The notes: a model not told the origin generated them from the sequence alone. A DNA stretch of 13,279 nt from Echinostoma caproni (GCA_900618425.1 UZAN01054420.1:2231-15509); one strand, 5' to 3'. Shown: positions 1 to 8,944, counted from the first letter of the stretch. Translations and numbers: made by a program.

Positions 1-389
1 GAAGAACCCCTATTCTTTTGACCTGCCCGAGACCCTGCTGGAGGGATCGACCACGAGGGGGAGTGTGCGACGTCGGATAAGCGGCGTGAACCAACACAAC
101 TCCGAATGATTGGTCCTCTTGTAAGAGTATACGGACTGCCAACCTTACTCCTTCGCAGACAAAAAACGATAACGAATACATACGAAACGCTGTCGAAGCA
201 CTGTGAGAAGACGATCGCAGCTCATCAATGCAAAAAACTGGACGGTACCTGGCATCAGCAGCATATCCTGGGGCCCGACCTGACCTGACCTGACCGGACG
301 GCTGGTCACTCAACTTGCATCACGAAGGTCTACTCACCCATTTTTATTGCTGTTTCTGTACTTTTCCTGTTTAGTAAGATACTCCTAGT
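1..389. other. Unassigned left flank
   Basis: No gene is recognised. A 60-codon open stretch at 106-288 on the plus strand has no family signature and is probably chance. The stretch may be the 5' untranslated part of the CR1-like element whose ORF1-like start lies at 390, but this rests only on position. It ends with a pentanucleotide run, annotated separately. Confidence 0.3.
276..295. repeat. Short TGACC pentanucleotide tandem repeat
   Basis: Four consecutive 5-bp units are visible, CGACC followed by three TGACC. It is a simple microsatellite too short for a functional call. A related CCTGACC string occurs once near 13219, without tandem repetition. Confidence 0.7.
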
Positions 390-740
390 ATGCAACCTCC
401 CAATAAGAATTCAGTAAGAAACACCGATGTATCCCTTGACGAGGACGCCCTACCAATGCGCATCAGCAACGCCGTAATTAACACTTCCCCATTGGCACAA
501 ATAAGGGTCATCGTATCTTAGAGTGGGGAAATCCTAAACACCCAAACTAAAGTTGTCCAACTTGAAGCCGAGCTGGTGGCCTCTGTCCTTCAGTTGAAGC
601 CACTAAGACGTCCCTCAAGATTTCAAAATAAATTATTTAAGATACAGCCCACGATCTGTTTGAATCAGAAACGTACGACGATCTGGGGGAAGTTTTCCGT
701 AGGAACACCCCAGGTCACAGGCTTAAGACTATCCTAGACA
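390..740 (+). pseudogene. Possible ORF1 remnant of a CR1-like element (coiled-coil-like)
   Basis: From the ATG at 390 a frame runs 43 codons to TAG (519-521), then stays open in the same frame with a heptad-like, Leu/Val-rich stretch (VVQLEAELVASVLQLK). After about 597 a frame change gives TKTSLKISK, two stops, then DLFESETYDDLGEVF. CR1-like elements usually have an ORF1 upstream of ORF2, often with a coiled coil. The position upstream of the ORF2 at 1482, on the same strand, fits that role. There is no zinc finger or RRM-like motif that I can see, so the family call is inference from context. The right end is vague because a minus-strand endonuclease fragment overlaps or replaces the sequence from about 740. 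An unrelated degenerate ORF is the alternative. Confidence 0.35.
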
Positions 741-744
741 ATTT

Positions 745-1055
745 GAAACACAATTCCAGAAAGCACACCTGCATGGATTCCGCAAAGATCTGGGCTGTTT
801 GACTCGCAAAGTCAATCGAAGGGAGGTTGAAGTCCTCCAAAAATAATCTGTTGTTGTGGCCTATCTGGGTAGACCTTCAAATGTAAGCTAATATCTGGTT
901 ATCCTCGATTGCACTAGCGCTTGGAGGTCGGTACACTGCACCCACTAAATGTTTTGTGGACCCTCGTTCTTAATGAAGACCCATGGACATGGAGTGTATT
1001 CATTCAGGGCTGGGTGAGTCACTAGTTCGGATTGATGACAGTGAGCCCCGTAACG
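745..1055 (-). pseudogene. CR1/Jockey-type endonuclease fragment, minus strand
   Basis: Read right to left, this encodes part of an apurinic-type (EEP) endonuclease of a non-LTR retrotransposon. The stretch ending in WVFIKNEGPQNI (about 1000-950) is followed, after a one-base shift, by VGAVYRPPSASA (945 downwards) and then EDFNLPSIDF (838-807). In this family VGAVYRPP and GDFNLPSID are the usual strand motifs before the catalytic Asp-Asn pair; here Gly of GDFN is Glu. One in-frame stop separates the two motifs. Only about 90 codons survive, against more than 200 for a full domain, and no RT of this element follows. The wording differs from the endonuclease of the plus-strand element at 1482 (VLLGVVYHS), so this is a separate CR1-like family lying between the ORF1-like and ORF2 parts of that element. 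Confidence 0.72.
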
Positions 1056-1059
1056 TATA

Positions 1060-1480
1060 ACTGCCTCGACTTTAACTTTTTACCTGTCATTTCTGTAAGT
1101 ATACATTCCGGGAATTGCAAATTCGGAGTGTGGTATGCTTTCGTACAACCAGGTCTATGTTATTGCAATGGGTGCCACATGGCTTCGTTCGCTCAGCAAC
1201 CCCAAACGCAAGGCTGCAAGGAAAATACTCCAAGCATGCCCCGTTTTCTGTTCTCAGCAAACCGTTCTCGTCCACCAGACAGAATAAATCTCCAAAGAAC
1301 TGGCAAGCCAAACCCATTGGTACGAAGCTTAAAGACGAAACACACGGCTCTGATCGCCAAGAAAATCCCACGAGAGACATGTCGTCCTCGGAACGAAAGG
1401 GTACCAACGCCCCACCCCTCAAAACAAACCTACGACTCCTATTATCTTGACCGTTCTGCTGAAATATATAGCGAGCAGGC
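1060..1480 (+). other. Unassigned stretch upstream of ORF2, possible ORF1 C-terminal part
   Basis: Three overlapping frames are open here: plus 1032-1568, plus 1115-1450 and minus 1087-1497. None carries a clear domain. The plus frame at 1115 is basic and Ser/Thr/Lys-rich (for example SSTRQNKSPKN and SDRQENPTRD), which would suit a nucleic-acid-binding ORF1 tail just before ORF2. The frame at 1032 runs into the first recognisable ORF2 residues at 1482. The call depends on position and composition only. Confidence 0.25.
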
Positions 1481-1481
1481 G

Positions 1482-3840
1482 TTGAAGTGCATATCAACTA
1501 GTTGCTTCCGCATAACCAGTAAAATCCTTGAAATGAAAAACTGGCTCGTGATAGAAATCCATATGTGAAATAATTATAGATGGTTTCACCATGTTTAAAC
1601 AGGACTCTTACCGTGGCCATGCGAGCGGAGTGGCTTTCTTCCTTGATGATTCCCTCCCACCCGCTTTCCGTGTTTCCCTTCCTACCGCCCATTTGATTGA
1701 GACCCTATGAGTCAACATCGACTTCCCGACCATAGACTCGGTGCTCTTGGGGGTTGTTTATCACTCCTCATGGAGCACTTATAGCGCAGCTCCGCGACCT
1801 CCGCCCCAGCTGCACTTTCTCTCACCTTTTATCCTAAGCGAATTCAATGCCCAGGGCATCGACGGGCCCAGAGGCCGCTCTAGAGATAGAATATTTGGTG
1901 TACCCTTCCAGGAGATATCGTGTCGGCCAACGTCCCTCTCTGTTTGATCTTGTGATCACTAACGAGAAACGCCAGATGGACATGGTTGTATATCTAAGTC
2001 CTGTTGGGAAAAGTAATCAACCCCTTCTCTATTTTGATTGTATTATCCGCTGGCCTACTTGCAGGCCCTCTTTCCGGAATGCTACGGTTCTTCAGAGAAG
2101 CCAATTTTGTACTCTTACGAGAATTCCTGATCAACAGACTGGGCTTGTGTCATGTTGATGCCTACCCGAACAACCCAAATGAGTTGTTCGAGAGTCTAAT
2201 TCATGAAGCAAACCACCTGTTTATTCCTAGGGTTTAACCAGCATATGACCACAGGCCTCCGCTGTCTCGCTCCATCCGGCACCCAATGGATGGGCGGGTA
2301 CCGTTATTTGCTAGACTAAAATGTACTGGGTTCGACGCAAATGCTGTCGAGATCAAGAGAATTCGCAAATTATGTAAGCAGAGAGTTAGGAAATTCCACA
2401 GTAGACAACAGAAACCAATTCTTCTTCGTGCTGGAGATAACCCCCAATTCCTTATTCAAGTCACTCCTCCGTAAAAGGCAATTAACCTCCTCAGCGCTAA
2501 CCCTAAAGCTTCCTAACGGCTCTCATGTAACCTTCTCTGCCCAGGTGGCTGAAATCTTCTGGTCACATTATGAGTATTTTTTTCAATTTCTTCCTGTCTA
2601 TTACAATTACAATGTTCCCCCTCTCAATAAACCTTCCCCATTGGAGCATTGCATCATCCTCCAAGGGTTGACCGGAACACTCCTCAAATCACTGCATCCC
2701 TATAGTTTAATGAGACCAAACGGTATACACCCTCAAATGTGAAAAGAAGCTGTCTCAGTCCCTGCCCCTTATTATACCACTCTCTTACAAAAGTGTCTAG
2801 ATGATGGAATATACCCTTCACCCTGGAAGAAAGGTATTATATCCCCCAAGTTAAAAAAGTAGACCGGCACACCCCTAGTACCTATAGACCCACCAGCCCG
2901 ACTAGCGTGCCCAAAAAAGTTTTCAAACGGGTTGCGAAAAAGAGTCTTACTGAAACACTTATGAGATTATCAAATTCTTTCCCAAGCGCAACACGGCTTT
3001 CTTTGTGACAGATACGGCATCTCAAATATGCTACCTATCGTGAAAAGTCTAAATGAAGCCCATGATGACGGTTTAATTTCGCACTCAATTTCCGTTGACT
3101 TTGCAAGCTTTAATCGGATTCTCCATGCTCCTTTACTTTATAACCTCGAGTCCTAAGGCCACACTGGTAGATTTTTGCCCTACTTTGTGACTTTCTCATG
3201 AACTGCACCTTCTCTGTCCGCATACGTTCACCGCTGTCATCTACTTTTTCCATTTCTACCGGAATCCTGCAAGTTTCCGTCCATGGCCCCCTCCTTTTCT
3301 TTATATAGAATAATGACCTGACACACAGAATTCGAGTCAAAGTCGCAATTTACGCCGACGATGTGACAATCTGGGTCACCGACCATATGGTTGTTTAACC
3401 AGCGATGGATGCATTCAAAGATTGGTCTACAGGGTGGAACTATTCACTTCCATCTGATGAGTGGCTGCATGGCCCGTGCACAACGGAGATTGACAAAACT
3501 TGTGCATGGCTTGTCATCCACCCCTTACCCTACACGTCCTTACCTCGTGAATCTGTATCCCTCATAAAACCCTGGATAAGAGGCGACATCTTCCTACTGT
3601 ACAATCTCTGCAAGTCCGACAGTATCGACGAATTCTTCGTGCGCACTAGTATAAGTAATCTTTGTGGACGTAACATAAAACCGTTCAAACCGCGTGCCCG
3701 CACTTAGTCCGACAGTGCTTTTTAACCCACAGAGACATTATTCTTTGGAGTAGCCTCTCCAACAAGTAGTTAAGGACTCCACAAAATTCACAATCAAAAT
3801 TAATCTAAACATATATCTCGGTTTAATCCCTCAAAGGTAA
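1482..3840 (+). pseudogene. CR1/Jockey-like non-LTR retrotransposon ORF2 (endonuclease + reverse transcriptase), decayed
   Basis: ORF2 of such elements nicks target DNA and copies element RNA at the nick. Endonuclease pieces in order: LKCISTSCFRITSK (1482), GVAFFLDDSLPP (1627), VLLGVVYHS (1741, after an in-frame TGA at 1708), SEFNAQGID (1837, normally GDFN) and GQRPSLFDLVITNE (from 1925, next frame). RT pieces follow: LLKSLHPYSLMRPNGIHPQM (2680), WKKGIISPKLKK (2824) ending at TAG 2860, RHTPSTYRPTSPTSVP (2865), QHGFL (2989), motif A as SVDFASFNRI (3091; one codon short, second Asp is Asn), GILQVSVHGPLLF (3261), YADDV (3351-3365) and MDAFKDWSTGWN (3405). The C-terminal part resumes with QRRLTKLVHGL (3482), PWIRGDIFLLYNLC (about 3570) and FKPRART (3684), and ends YLGLIPQR before TAA at 3838-3840. 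At least five frame changes and several stops make it non-functional. At about 2.36 kb it is shorter than usual, mainly from a gap near 3470-3485. Confidence 0.93.
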
Positions 3841-4335
3841 AAATTTCCCCGTCTCATAGTGTTATTCATCTGCTGTGAATTCTTCCTGAACTTTCCAACG
3901 TGTCGTACTGCATTCAGATACTGCACCCTCTTCCCTGCGCCTAGCCCAATTCAGGTAACCTCCTTGTACAAATAGGTCGCGGATTCACCCTAATAATCCA
4001 ACGACTGCCACAGTGGAGCCATGAACGTACCCAGCAAACTGGGACGAAGGACCTGAAGAAACCTAAGAGACTATTCAGATTCAGGACCATTGGGCTAAGC
4101 CCCACACCCGTGTAATACTTCAAGACTTCAAGCCTTGCAATTATCTGAAGCTCCGTCGCAGTCATCGTCACCAGCGGGCCGTACTTTTAACATGGTTGTT
4201 GCCGCTACAAGCGGGCGTTCGAAAATTTCAGTGGTGGCTCTTAGGGTAAAAAATATCATCATAGAGCGGACGGGAGACTACAGGATTTTGATAAAACGGA
4301 AGTAAAAGGCGGAAATATCCCGCGGAAAAATTCTA

Positions 4336-4353
4336 AGGTTAGGAAGGTTAGGA
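4336..4353. repeat. Two-unit AGGTTAGGA direct repeat
   Basis: Two adjacent identical 9-bp units are present. Too short to be a telomeric array. Confidence 0.6.
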
Positions 4354-4439
4354 AACCAAACCTCTCGAGGTCTGCATGATGATGAAAATTCACCCAGGTG
4401 AGTCAGTTAGCAATCTGTTGCTCGCACGACCTGAGCCAC

Positions 4440-4455
4440 TTATTATTATTACTAT
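4440..4455. repeat. TTA/ATT microsatellite
   Basis: About four consecutive TTA units are visible, followed by an interrupted unit. This is ordinary simple sequence. Confidence 0.65.
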
Positions 4456-4507
4456 CAGCTCCTTAGATCCTCTGTGCTATTTACCTATTTTCTGTGTTTA
4501 TGTTAGT

Positions 4508-4530
4508 TAACTTATCTTTCTCTGTTTCAG
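4508..4530 (+). promoter_or_regulatory. Splice-acceptor-like sequence (polypyrimidine tract plus CAG)
   Basis: A T/C-rich run, CTTATCTTTCTCTGTTTCAG (4511-4530), preceded by a branch-point-like TTAAC, matches the eukaryotic 3' splice-site pattern well. The frame after it, from the ATG at 4540, meets a stop within eight codons, and no coding exon is recognised downstream. It could be a relic of a transcribed unit or chance. Confidence 0.22.
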
Positions 4531-5460
4531 CCGGCTAGCATGGATGCGAAGGGCCACAACGTGTAGTGTAAGAAAGGCTTTGTATCGTAGGGGATACATT
4601 GTGACATGTGCATAAGGTGGTACCATCTTTGATGTGCAAGGGTTAGTAAACAAGAATACTTGTTATATAAAGAACAGAAAACACCCAGTTGGGTTTGTAG
4701 AGAGAGTGCAAGTCGCGCCCATGCGAACTCATCAAGAGGGAAAACTCGGCAAGTATGTCCCAAAGGGTAAGAAATAAATGCAATGGGACAGTAGTATTGT
4801 CTTCAGCGAGGAATCTATAAACCAAAACAGAAAAAAAGAATAACGAATACAGTGTGGTTACTGCATTCAATACTGATTTCTCCACCAGCTTTGAGTGCGC
4901 AAGACAGACAAACTACGCGGCCAGGCCAAAACACCGAGTATAAGAAGTATCTCAGAGGGTAAACTGGGCTTAGTAAACCTAACTCAAAAAGTGGAGCTTT
5001 AGAAGTCAGCCAGGCTTGAGTGAGCAAAGCATTCGCAAAGCTAGAAAAGAGCAGTGATTTGGCCCTAGGGAGGCACCGGAACGTAGTGACTGAAGATATT
5101 TCGGAACCCTTCATTAAACAAGGGTGGACTAAAGAGAAGGGAATGCCATACCATGTGGTAAACCTCTTGCGATTGGCCAAAATACCAGGCCTTGCAGCAA
5201 TCCAGATCGTTATGAGACTTGGTAAGTGGCCCGGTGTAGACGCCACAAAAACAAGCACTCCAAGATCAACCTTGGCGGAATTCGCCGATAAAAGGCAAAG
5301 GATAGTCTCCGAGCAGCCGCTCGGGTGATACGGGGGAAGATAGCTGGACGTATCATCATAACCCGGAAGATAAACCCACATGAACGAAAATTGAAACAGC
5401 CACAAGCTAAATGTCAACAGATATCAAAACTCCCAAAATGCGAACAGAGAACACCACAAT
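4531..5460. other. Unassigned region with long open stretches on both strands
   Basis: The minus strand is stop-free for 200 codons at 4815-5417, and the plus strand is open for 102 codons at 5020-5328. I recognise no domain in either. The minus translation is hydrophobic and Leu/Ser/Pro-rich with no clear architecture. The plus translation (for example FAKLEKSSDLALGRHRN and LAEFADKRQRIVSEQPLG) has a more soluble-protein-like composition, so if anything was coding, the plus frame is the better candidate. A donor-like GGTAAGTGG lies at 5221-5229 inside the plus frame. This may be an old element or gene fragment; function unknown. Confidence 0.2.
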
Positions 5461-5825
5461 GCAAAAACGAGCACCATTTAATTCCGAAATCATTTCGCTG
5501 AGTCTCAACTGGTGCTTACTGCAGAATTTAAATCAGTTTATATATTACAGGTGTTGACAATCTAACATGGTATCAATTCACTCTTCCGCCCAAGTGGTTA
5601 CCAGGGCAATGCCAGACTGATATGGACCTCCTTTTACAGATAAAAAGGAGCTTTCGGCGCTTGATTGCTATGGTCTCTGCAAATCTCAGCAGCCGTTCAT
5701 TCGAGATTGTGTAAACAACCCGAAAAGAAGTCCCGCAGTCGGCTTGGTGGCCTGTATACAGCAGATGGCGAGCAGTTGGTGATGCTGCTGTTCATCCGTC
5801 TGCCTTGGTGGGCTGGTTGTTTGTG
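5461..5825. other. No feature recognised
   Basis: Short open stretches on both strands (plus from 5665, minus 5697-5897) show no family motif. The sequence is neither simple nor tandemly repeated by eye. It precedes the left inverted-repeat arm. Confidence 0.4.
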
Positions 5826-6279
5826 TAACCCTAAATCTGATCCGTTTGCATTTGATCCATTTTCACCTTTGCTTCCTATACGTCTTTTCCACGACAAATC
5901 TGTTTTGACGCTTCAGAGCCAAATCAGAATCACTTTTTTATTTCAGTTAAGGTTTAGGAACCCCGTTTGAGAATTTTCTCTCAAATGGTGTCAGTGCTAC
6001 TTGGAGTAGACGGTCCTTCGTATAACCTTGCTTCTTCTCTTGAACTAACCTGCATCCTCCACCTGGTCCTCTTCTGTCTGGTATCTTGCCTGCTGAATGT
6101 CTCTAAACTTCAGCCAAGTTCTCTCTTGTCCTTCTATTTTCACCTCTTTTTCCTATACTTTTTCCGTCGAGGTGTCTGTATTGTACGCTTTACGAATGTT
6201 GGCATTGTCATTTGTATTTTCATTGCTAGATCTCTCTAATGATCATTTGTCGAAACCGTTCTCTCGGTTCAATTTATCA
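5826..6279 (+). repeat. Left arm of a large inverted repeat, made of about 1.6 diverged ~277-bp units
   Basis: This arm aligns over about 420 bp with the reverse complement of 7517-7944, with many substitutions and few indels. Shared blocks include TTTAGGAACCCCGTTTGAG (5953-5971), ATTTTCATTGCTAG near 6217 and CAATTTATCA (6270-6279). The arm also repeats itself: the block starting ATTTTCACC at 5859 recurs at 6136, a spacing of 277 bp, so it holds one full unit plus part of a second. The short translations of the two arms resemble each other (SVLLGVDGPSYNL against SVLLGLKCPSLNL), but this follows from DNA similarity and does not show coding. The copies are old. It may be terminal-repeat material of the adjoining Penelope-like element or an independent satellite. 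Confidence 0.82.
5966..5985. repeat. Hairpin in the left arm (TTTGAGA / TCTCAAA)
   Basis: A perfect 7-bp stem encloses the 6-base loop ATTTTC. The flanking bases can extend the stem by a G-T wobble and two C-G pairs. The equivalent site in the other arm forms the same stem with a changed base pair. Confidence 0.7.
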
Positions 6280-6282
6280 AAC

Positions 6283-6625
6283 CTTTGGCATGGCAGCACC
6301 AAAATGCGACGTTCTCATTCAACTGCCGTTTATAGGTGACGATGTGGGTCAACTTGTACGGAGACGGCTGGTGGCATCCGTAGCTTGCACATATTTTGCT
6401 GCAAATCCGGTGGTTTGCTTCACTACAACCCAGATTCCGAAGCCCTTGGTAAAATCATCACTCCCTCTGTAAGCCAAATTACAGGTTATCTATGAATTTT
6501 AATGTGAGTGTGGCGCCACCTACGTGGGCAAAACAGAGAGGCAGCTGTGCATCCGAGAGGCAGAAAACATAACAATACCAATGGTATATTTCACAACGAA
6601 AGTCGTGAGGCATGCTGGGATGCAC
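6283..6625 (+). pseudogene. Penelope-like element fragment: linker and GIY-YIG endonuclease core
   Basis: Penelope-like elements encode an RT followed by a linker and a GIY-YIG endonuclease that cuts target DNA. One plus-strand frame starting near the ATG at 6290 reads QLPFIGDDVGQLVRRRL (about 6320-6370), then CTYFAANPVVCF, the usual linker just before the nuclease. After in-frame stops at 6470 and 6500 come CECGATYVGKTERQL (6503-6547) and CIREAEN. CxC is the zinc-binding pair typical of these proteins, GATYVG is the GIY-YIG core and the following Arg is the conserved TxR residue. The histidine usual in the following EH.P motif appears as Asn. Downstream the frame decays and the C-terminal acidic residue cannot be placed. 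No RT core lies upstream: the left repeat arm ends four bases before this piece. Identification is strong, function is lost. Confidence 0.85.
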
Positions 6626-7516
6626 GATCATTTTGTAAAATAAATGGCAGAACATTTGGGGCGACAGTTAATGGGGTTAAGAAAAAAACGGACGCGATTT
6701 GTAGCGCGCGAGAAACAAAGATAAACACAAAACTGTCAGTGGACAACTTTGTTCGTTCGGGAAATTTATAAAAAGGAAGGTGAGCAATGTAGCATATTTC
6801 TGACAGGTTATAGTTCTGTGGATAAGGAGATATGAAGACGGAAAGTCAAAGAGGCGGAAGTGTAAGAAATGAAAACTTGTGCACATGTAAATGGGTTTGT
6901 GTTATCTACAACTGAGTTTGATCAGGGAAGAGAAATGAAAACTGCGCATACTGGACGCGGTAAAGATGTCAAACGTTGATCGTGTGGAGGTGAAAAGATA
7001 CAGAAACTGGACGTTGGAAGTGGTTTGAAGGTTGTTCTGTGTATGTGCTGGAAGATTCGTGTTTGAAAAAATGGTTACATAAAGTCCTGTCGGTACAACC
7101 ATCTTCCGAGTGGAAGCACTGTTTGGATGAGGGTGATCGGGTCAAGACGGGGAGGAGAGGTTCAGGCCTCGCCAGGTTTTCTATCATCGATAAAAAACGA
7201 GGCATTTCGGTCGCTGCGTGTGGGCCTGCAACTCAACATTGGGTTTATTTAGTGAAACGGTCCATTTGATGGAAGATTTTATAGAGTTCAGCTTTTGTTT
7301 TTTGGTTTACTTCAGTTTTTTTCAACGGTGCATATCGTACCGCTCTGACGGGAGTCGCCGTTATTCTTACAGCAGGAGATTTCTAGAATACAAGCCGGAA
7401 ATGGGAAACAGTCTAGGTTTGGTTCCTAGCTGAAGAGTGGAAGAGGGAAGGAGAGAAAGCATGCATGTTATCGCGCAATCTACTGCTAGACCTTCAGAAC
7501 CGTCACAAAAACGGAC
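6626..7516. other. Spacer inside the inverted repeat, no gene recognised
   Basis: The plus strand is purine-rich with many short AAGA/GAAA strings. Open stretches of 60-80 codons occur on both strands (plus 7039-7269, minus 6969-7205) without a recognisable motif. It may contain the remaining 3' part of the Penelope-like element, but nothing shows this. Confidence 0.35.
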
Positions 7517-7990
7517 TGATAAATTGAATCAAGAGAACAGTTTCGACAAATGACCGTTAGATAGACCTAGCAATGAAAATACCACCGGAAATACTGATTT
7601 TTGTTTGGCTCAAAAGCGTATAAAACAGATATGTCGAGGAAAAGGTGTAAAAGAAAACAAGTGAAAATAGAAGAGCAAGGGATATCATGACGGAGTTTAG
7701 AGACGATCAGAAGGCAAGATTTCATATAAAGGAGGATCAGCTTGTTAAGGGAGGTCAGTTCACGAGAAGGAACCAGGTTCAACGAAGGACATTTTAGTCC
7801 AAGTAATACCGACATTATTTGAGCGGAAATGCTCAAACGGGGTTCCTAAATCTTAGCTGAAATAAAAATGGTGATTCCTATTTAGATCTGAATCGTCAAA
7901 ACAGATTCGTCGATGGAACGGTGGATAGAAGTCAAGGTGAAAATAGAAAAGCAAGATAGAACCTGACTGAATTTGAGATTCATTCGAATA
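7517..7990 (-). repeat. Right arm of the large inverted repeat, ~277-bp units
   Basis: This is the reverse-complement partner of the left arm. It starts at TGATAAATTG (7517-7526) and aligns to about 7944. The internal unit is visible here too: GTGAAAATAGAAGAGCAAGG at 7661 recurs as GTGAAAATAGAAAAGCAAGA at 7937, a 276-bp spacing, and the similarity continues to about 7990, beyond the part matched by the left arm. It is therefore a short, diverged tandem array rather than a single-copy terminal repeat. It sits 1,237 bp from the left arm, with the Penelope-like fragment in the enclosed segment. Confidence 0.82.
7818..7837. repeat. Hairpin in the right arm (TTTGAGC / GCTCAAA)
   Basis: A perfect 7-bp stem encloses a 6-base loop. 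It is the counterpart of the hairpin at 5966-5985. The loop-closing pair is C-G here where the left arm has A-T, so pairing is kept although both bases changed. Confidence 0.7.
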
Positions 7991-8414
7991 ATAAACCCAT
8001 CGCTTTGTTCTCAAAAGCCATTCGTAAAATCATTCAGATTGCCTTGTCCACAACGTGACACACCCCGAGATAGAATTGACCTTCCGACGACCCCGCGACC
8101 CTAACGCGTGATGGCACGCCCGAATCCTAATTCTTTGTCTAACCTTCTAGGGATCACATGATCACATCCAATCCCTTTCCGAACCAAAAAACAAAAACAA
8201 TCAAACACCAAGAATCAAACAACCACTGATGAACATCTTAATTTTAATTTGCCCATATAACTGCATGAGACCGAAGAAGAATTCGTCGAAAACGAGCTTC
8301 AGCGCTAAACACCGCGTTTGTTTTCTCCAAACGAAATGGGAATTTTCAATCATTTACACGATCGCAAGGAAAAAATGGTTATCGTGGATCGCTTAGAAGA
8401 GACGTCAGAAATAT
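7991..8414. other. No gene recognised; small direct repeat
   Basis: Two adjacent GATCACAT units lie at 8152-8167, and an A-rich stretch follows at about 8186-8225. No open frame with a family motif is seen. It separates the right repeat arm from a CR1-like RT fragment. Confidence 0.4.
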
Positions 8415-8944
8415 CTGCCTTTCAGAAGGGGTCCTGGACAATGTTCCTGGTGGTGAGCATGTAATTGGTTGACTCCAGGAAATGATACGTCTATTTGCTT
8501 CAGTGCTAGGCTCCTTACGCTTTCTCATATTCATCAAGGATCTGGCATAGGATATTCAAAATCCGTGTTTCATGATCACTGATAATGTCAAAATGACAGA
8601 ATTAAACCTACAAAGAGACCTAGAGGTAGGCCACCGATGGTAGATCAAGTGAGACCTACCTTTGACTCTTAGCAAGTGTCGGCTATTAGCAACGAGATCG
8701 GGGGTATACTCTTTGAATGGAGCTCCCATGCAGCAGGCCTCGCAGATGAGGGATCTAGGGGTTCTTTTAACCCAGGACTTTAAACCATCAACCCAGTGCG
8801 CCAAGGCTGCCAATCAGGCTAGGGGGCAGCTGTTCAGGTTGTGCCACAGTGACCTGCAGACGGCCTGAGGTTTTTGTCCCACTGTAAACCTCGATTGTTT
8901 GCCAACACATGGAATATTGTGTGCAGGCATGTGCACTGTATTAC
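8415..8944 (+). pseudogene. CR1-like reverse transcriptase fragment (palm to thumb), plus strand
   Basis: A single frame with a few stops carries the middle-to-late part of a CR1-type RT. SVLGSLRFLIFIKDLA (about 8500-8547) is the degraded GSVLGPLLF motif. The active-site box, normally F/YADD, reads MITDN (8572-8586). LNLQRDLEV and LTLSKCRLL (about 8660) and MRDLGVLLTQDFKPS (about 8745) follow. After a stop near 8866 and a frame change comes HMEYCVQACALYY (8906-8944), the usual HLEYCVQAWSP block. The loss of both Asp of the box shows it is dead. The 5' half of RT and the whole endonuclease are absent, as in a 5'-truncated copy, but the 3' end is cut too: at about 8941 it abuts a BEL/Pao-like gag fragment of opposite strand. 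Its wording resembles the copy at 11732-13058 (SKCHIL, QLFQL, YLEYCVQAWSP). Confidence 0.88.

Larger units (their letters stand above)
3841..4500. other. No gene recognised; possible 3' flank of the CR1-like element and simple repeats
   Basis: The first bases after the ORF2 stop should be its 3' untranslated region, but no terminal short repeat or poly-A tail marks an end. A minus-strand open stretch (3941-4171, 76 codons) has no family signature. Two small repeats are visible: a two-unit AGGTTAGGA at 4336-4353 and an ATT-type run at 4440-4455. Nothing else stands out. Confidence 0.4.

Noticed and set aside
1087..1497. Minus-strand 136-codon open frame as a gene
   Set aside because: No family motif, and the plus strand over the same stretch leads into ORF2 at 1482. 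Probably chance.
3454..3500. CTGATGAG string resembling the core of a hammerhead ribozyme, attractive because such ribozymes occur in Penelope-like terminal repeats
   Set aside because: No paired stem followed by GAAA comes after it. The bases are explained as ORF2 codons (Ser-Asp-Glu in the thumb region), far from the Penelope-like fragment.
4336..4353. AGGTTAGGA repeat as telomere-like sequence
   Set aside because: Only two 9-bp units, and the motif does not match the TTAGGG unit expected in most animals.
5967..6239. Plus-strand 90-codon frame and its look-alike on the minus strand at 7567-7836 as a conserved membrane protein
   Set aside because: The similarity is that of the inverted DNA repeat. 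The frames are T/C-rich low-complexity hydrophobic translations without a domain.
8152..8167. GATCACAT doublet as a regulatory site
   Set aside because: Two copies of an 8-mer with no nearby gene; no support for function.
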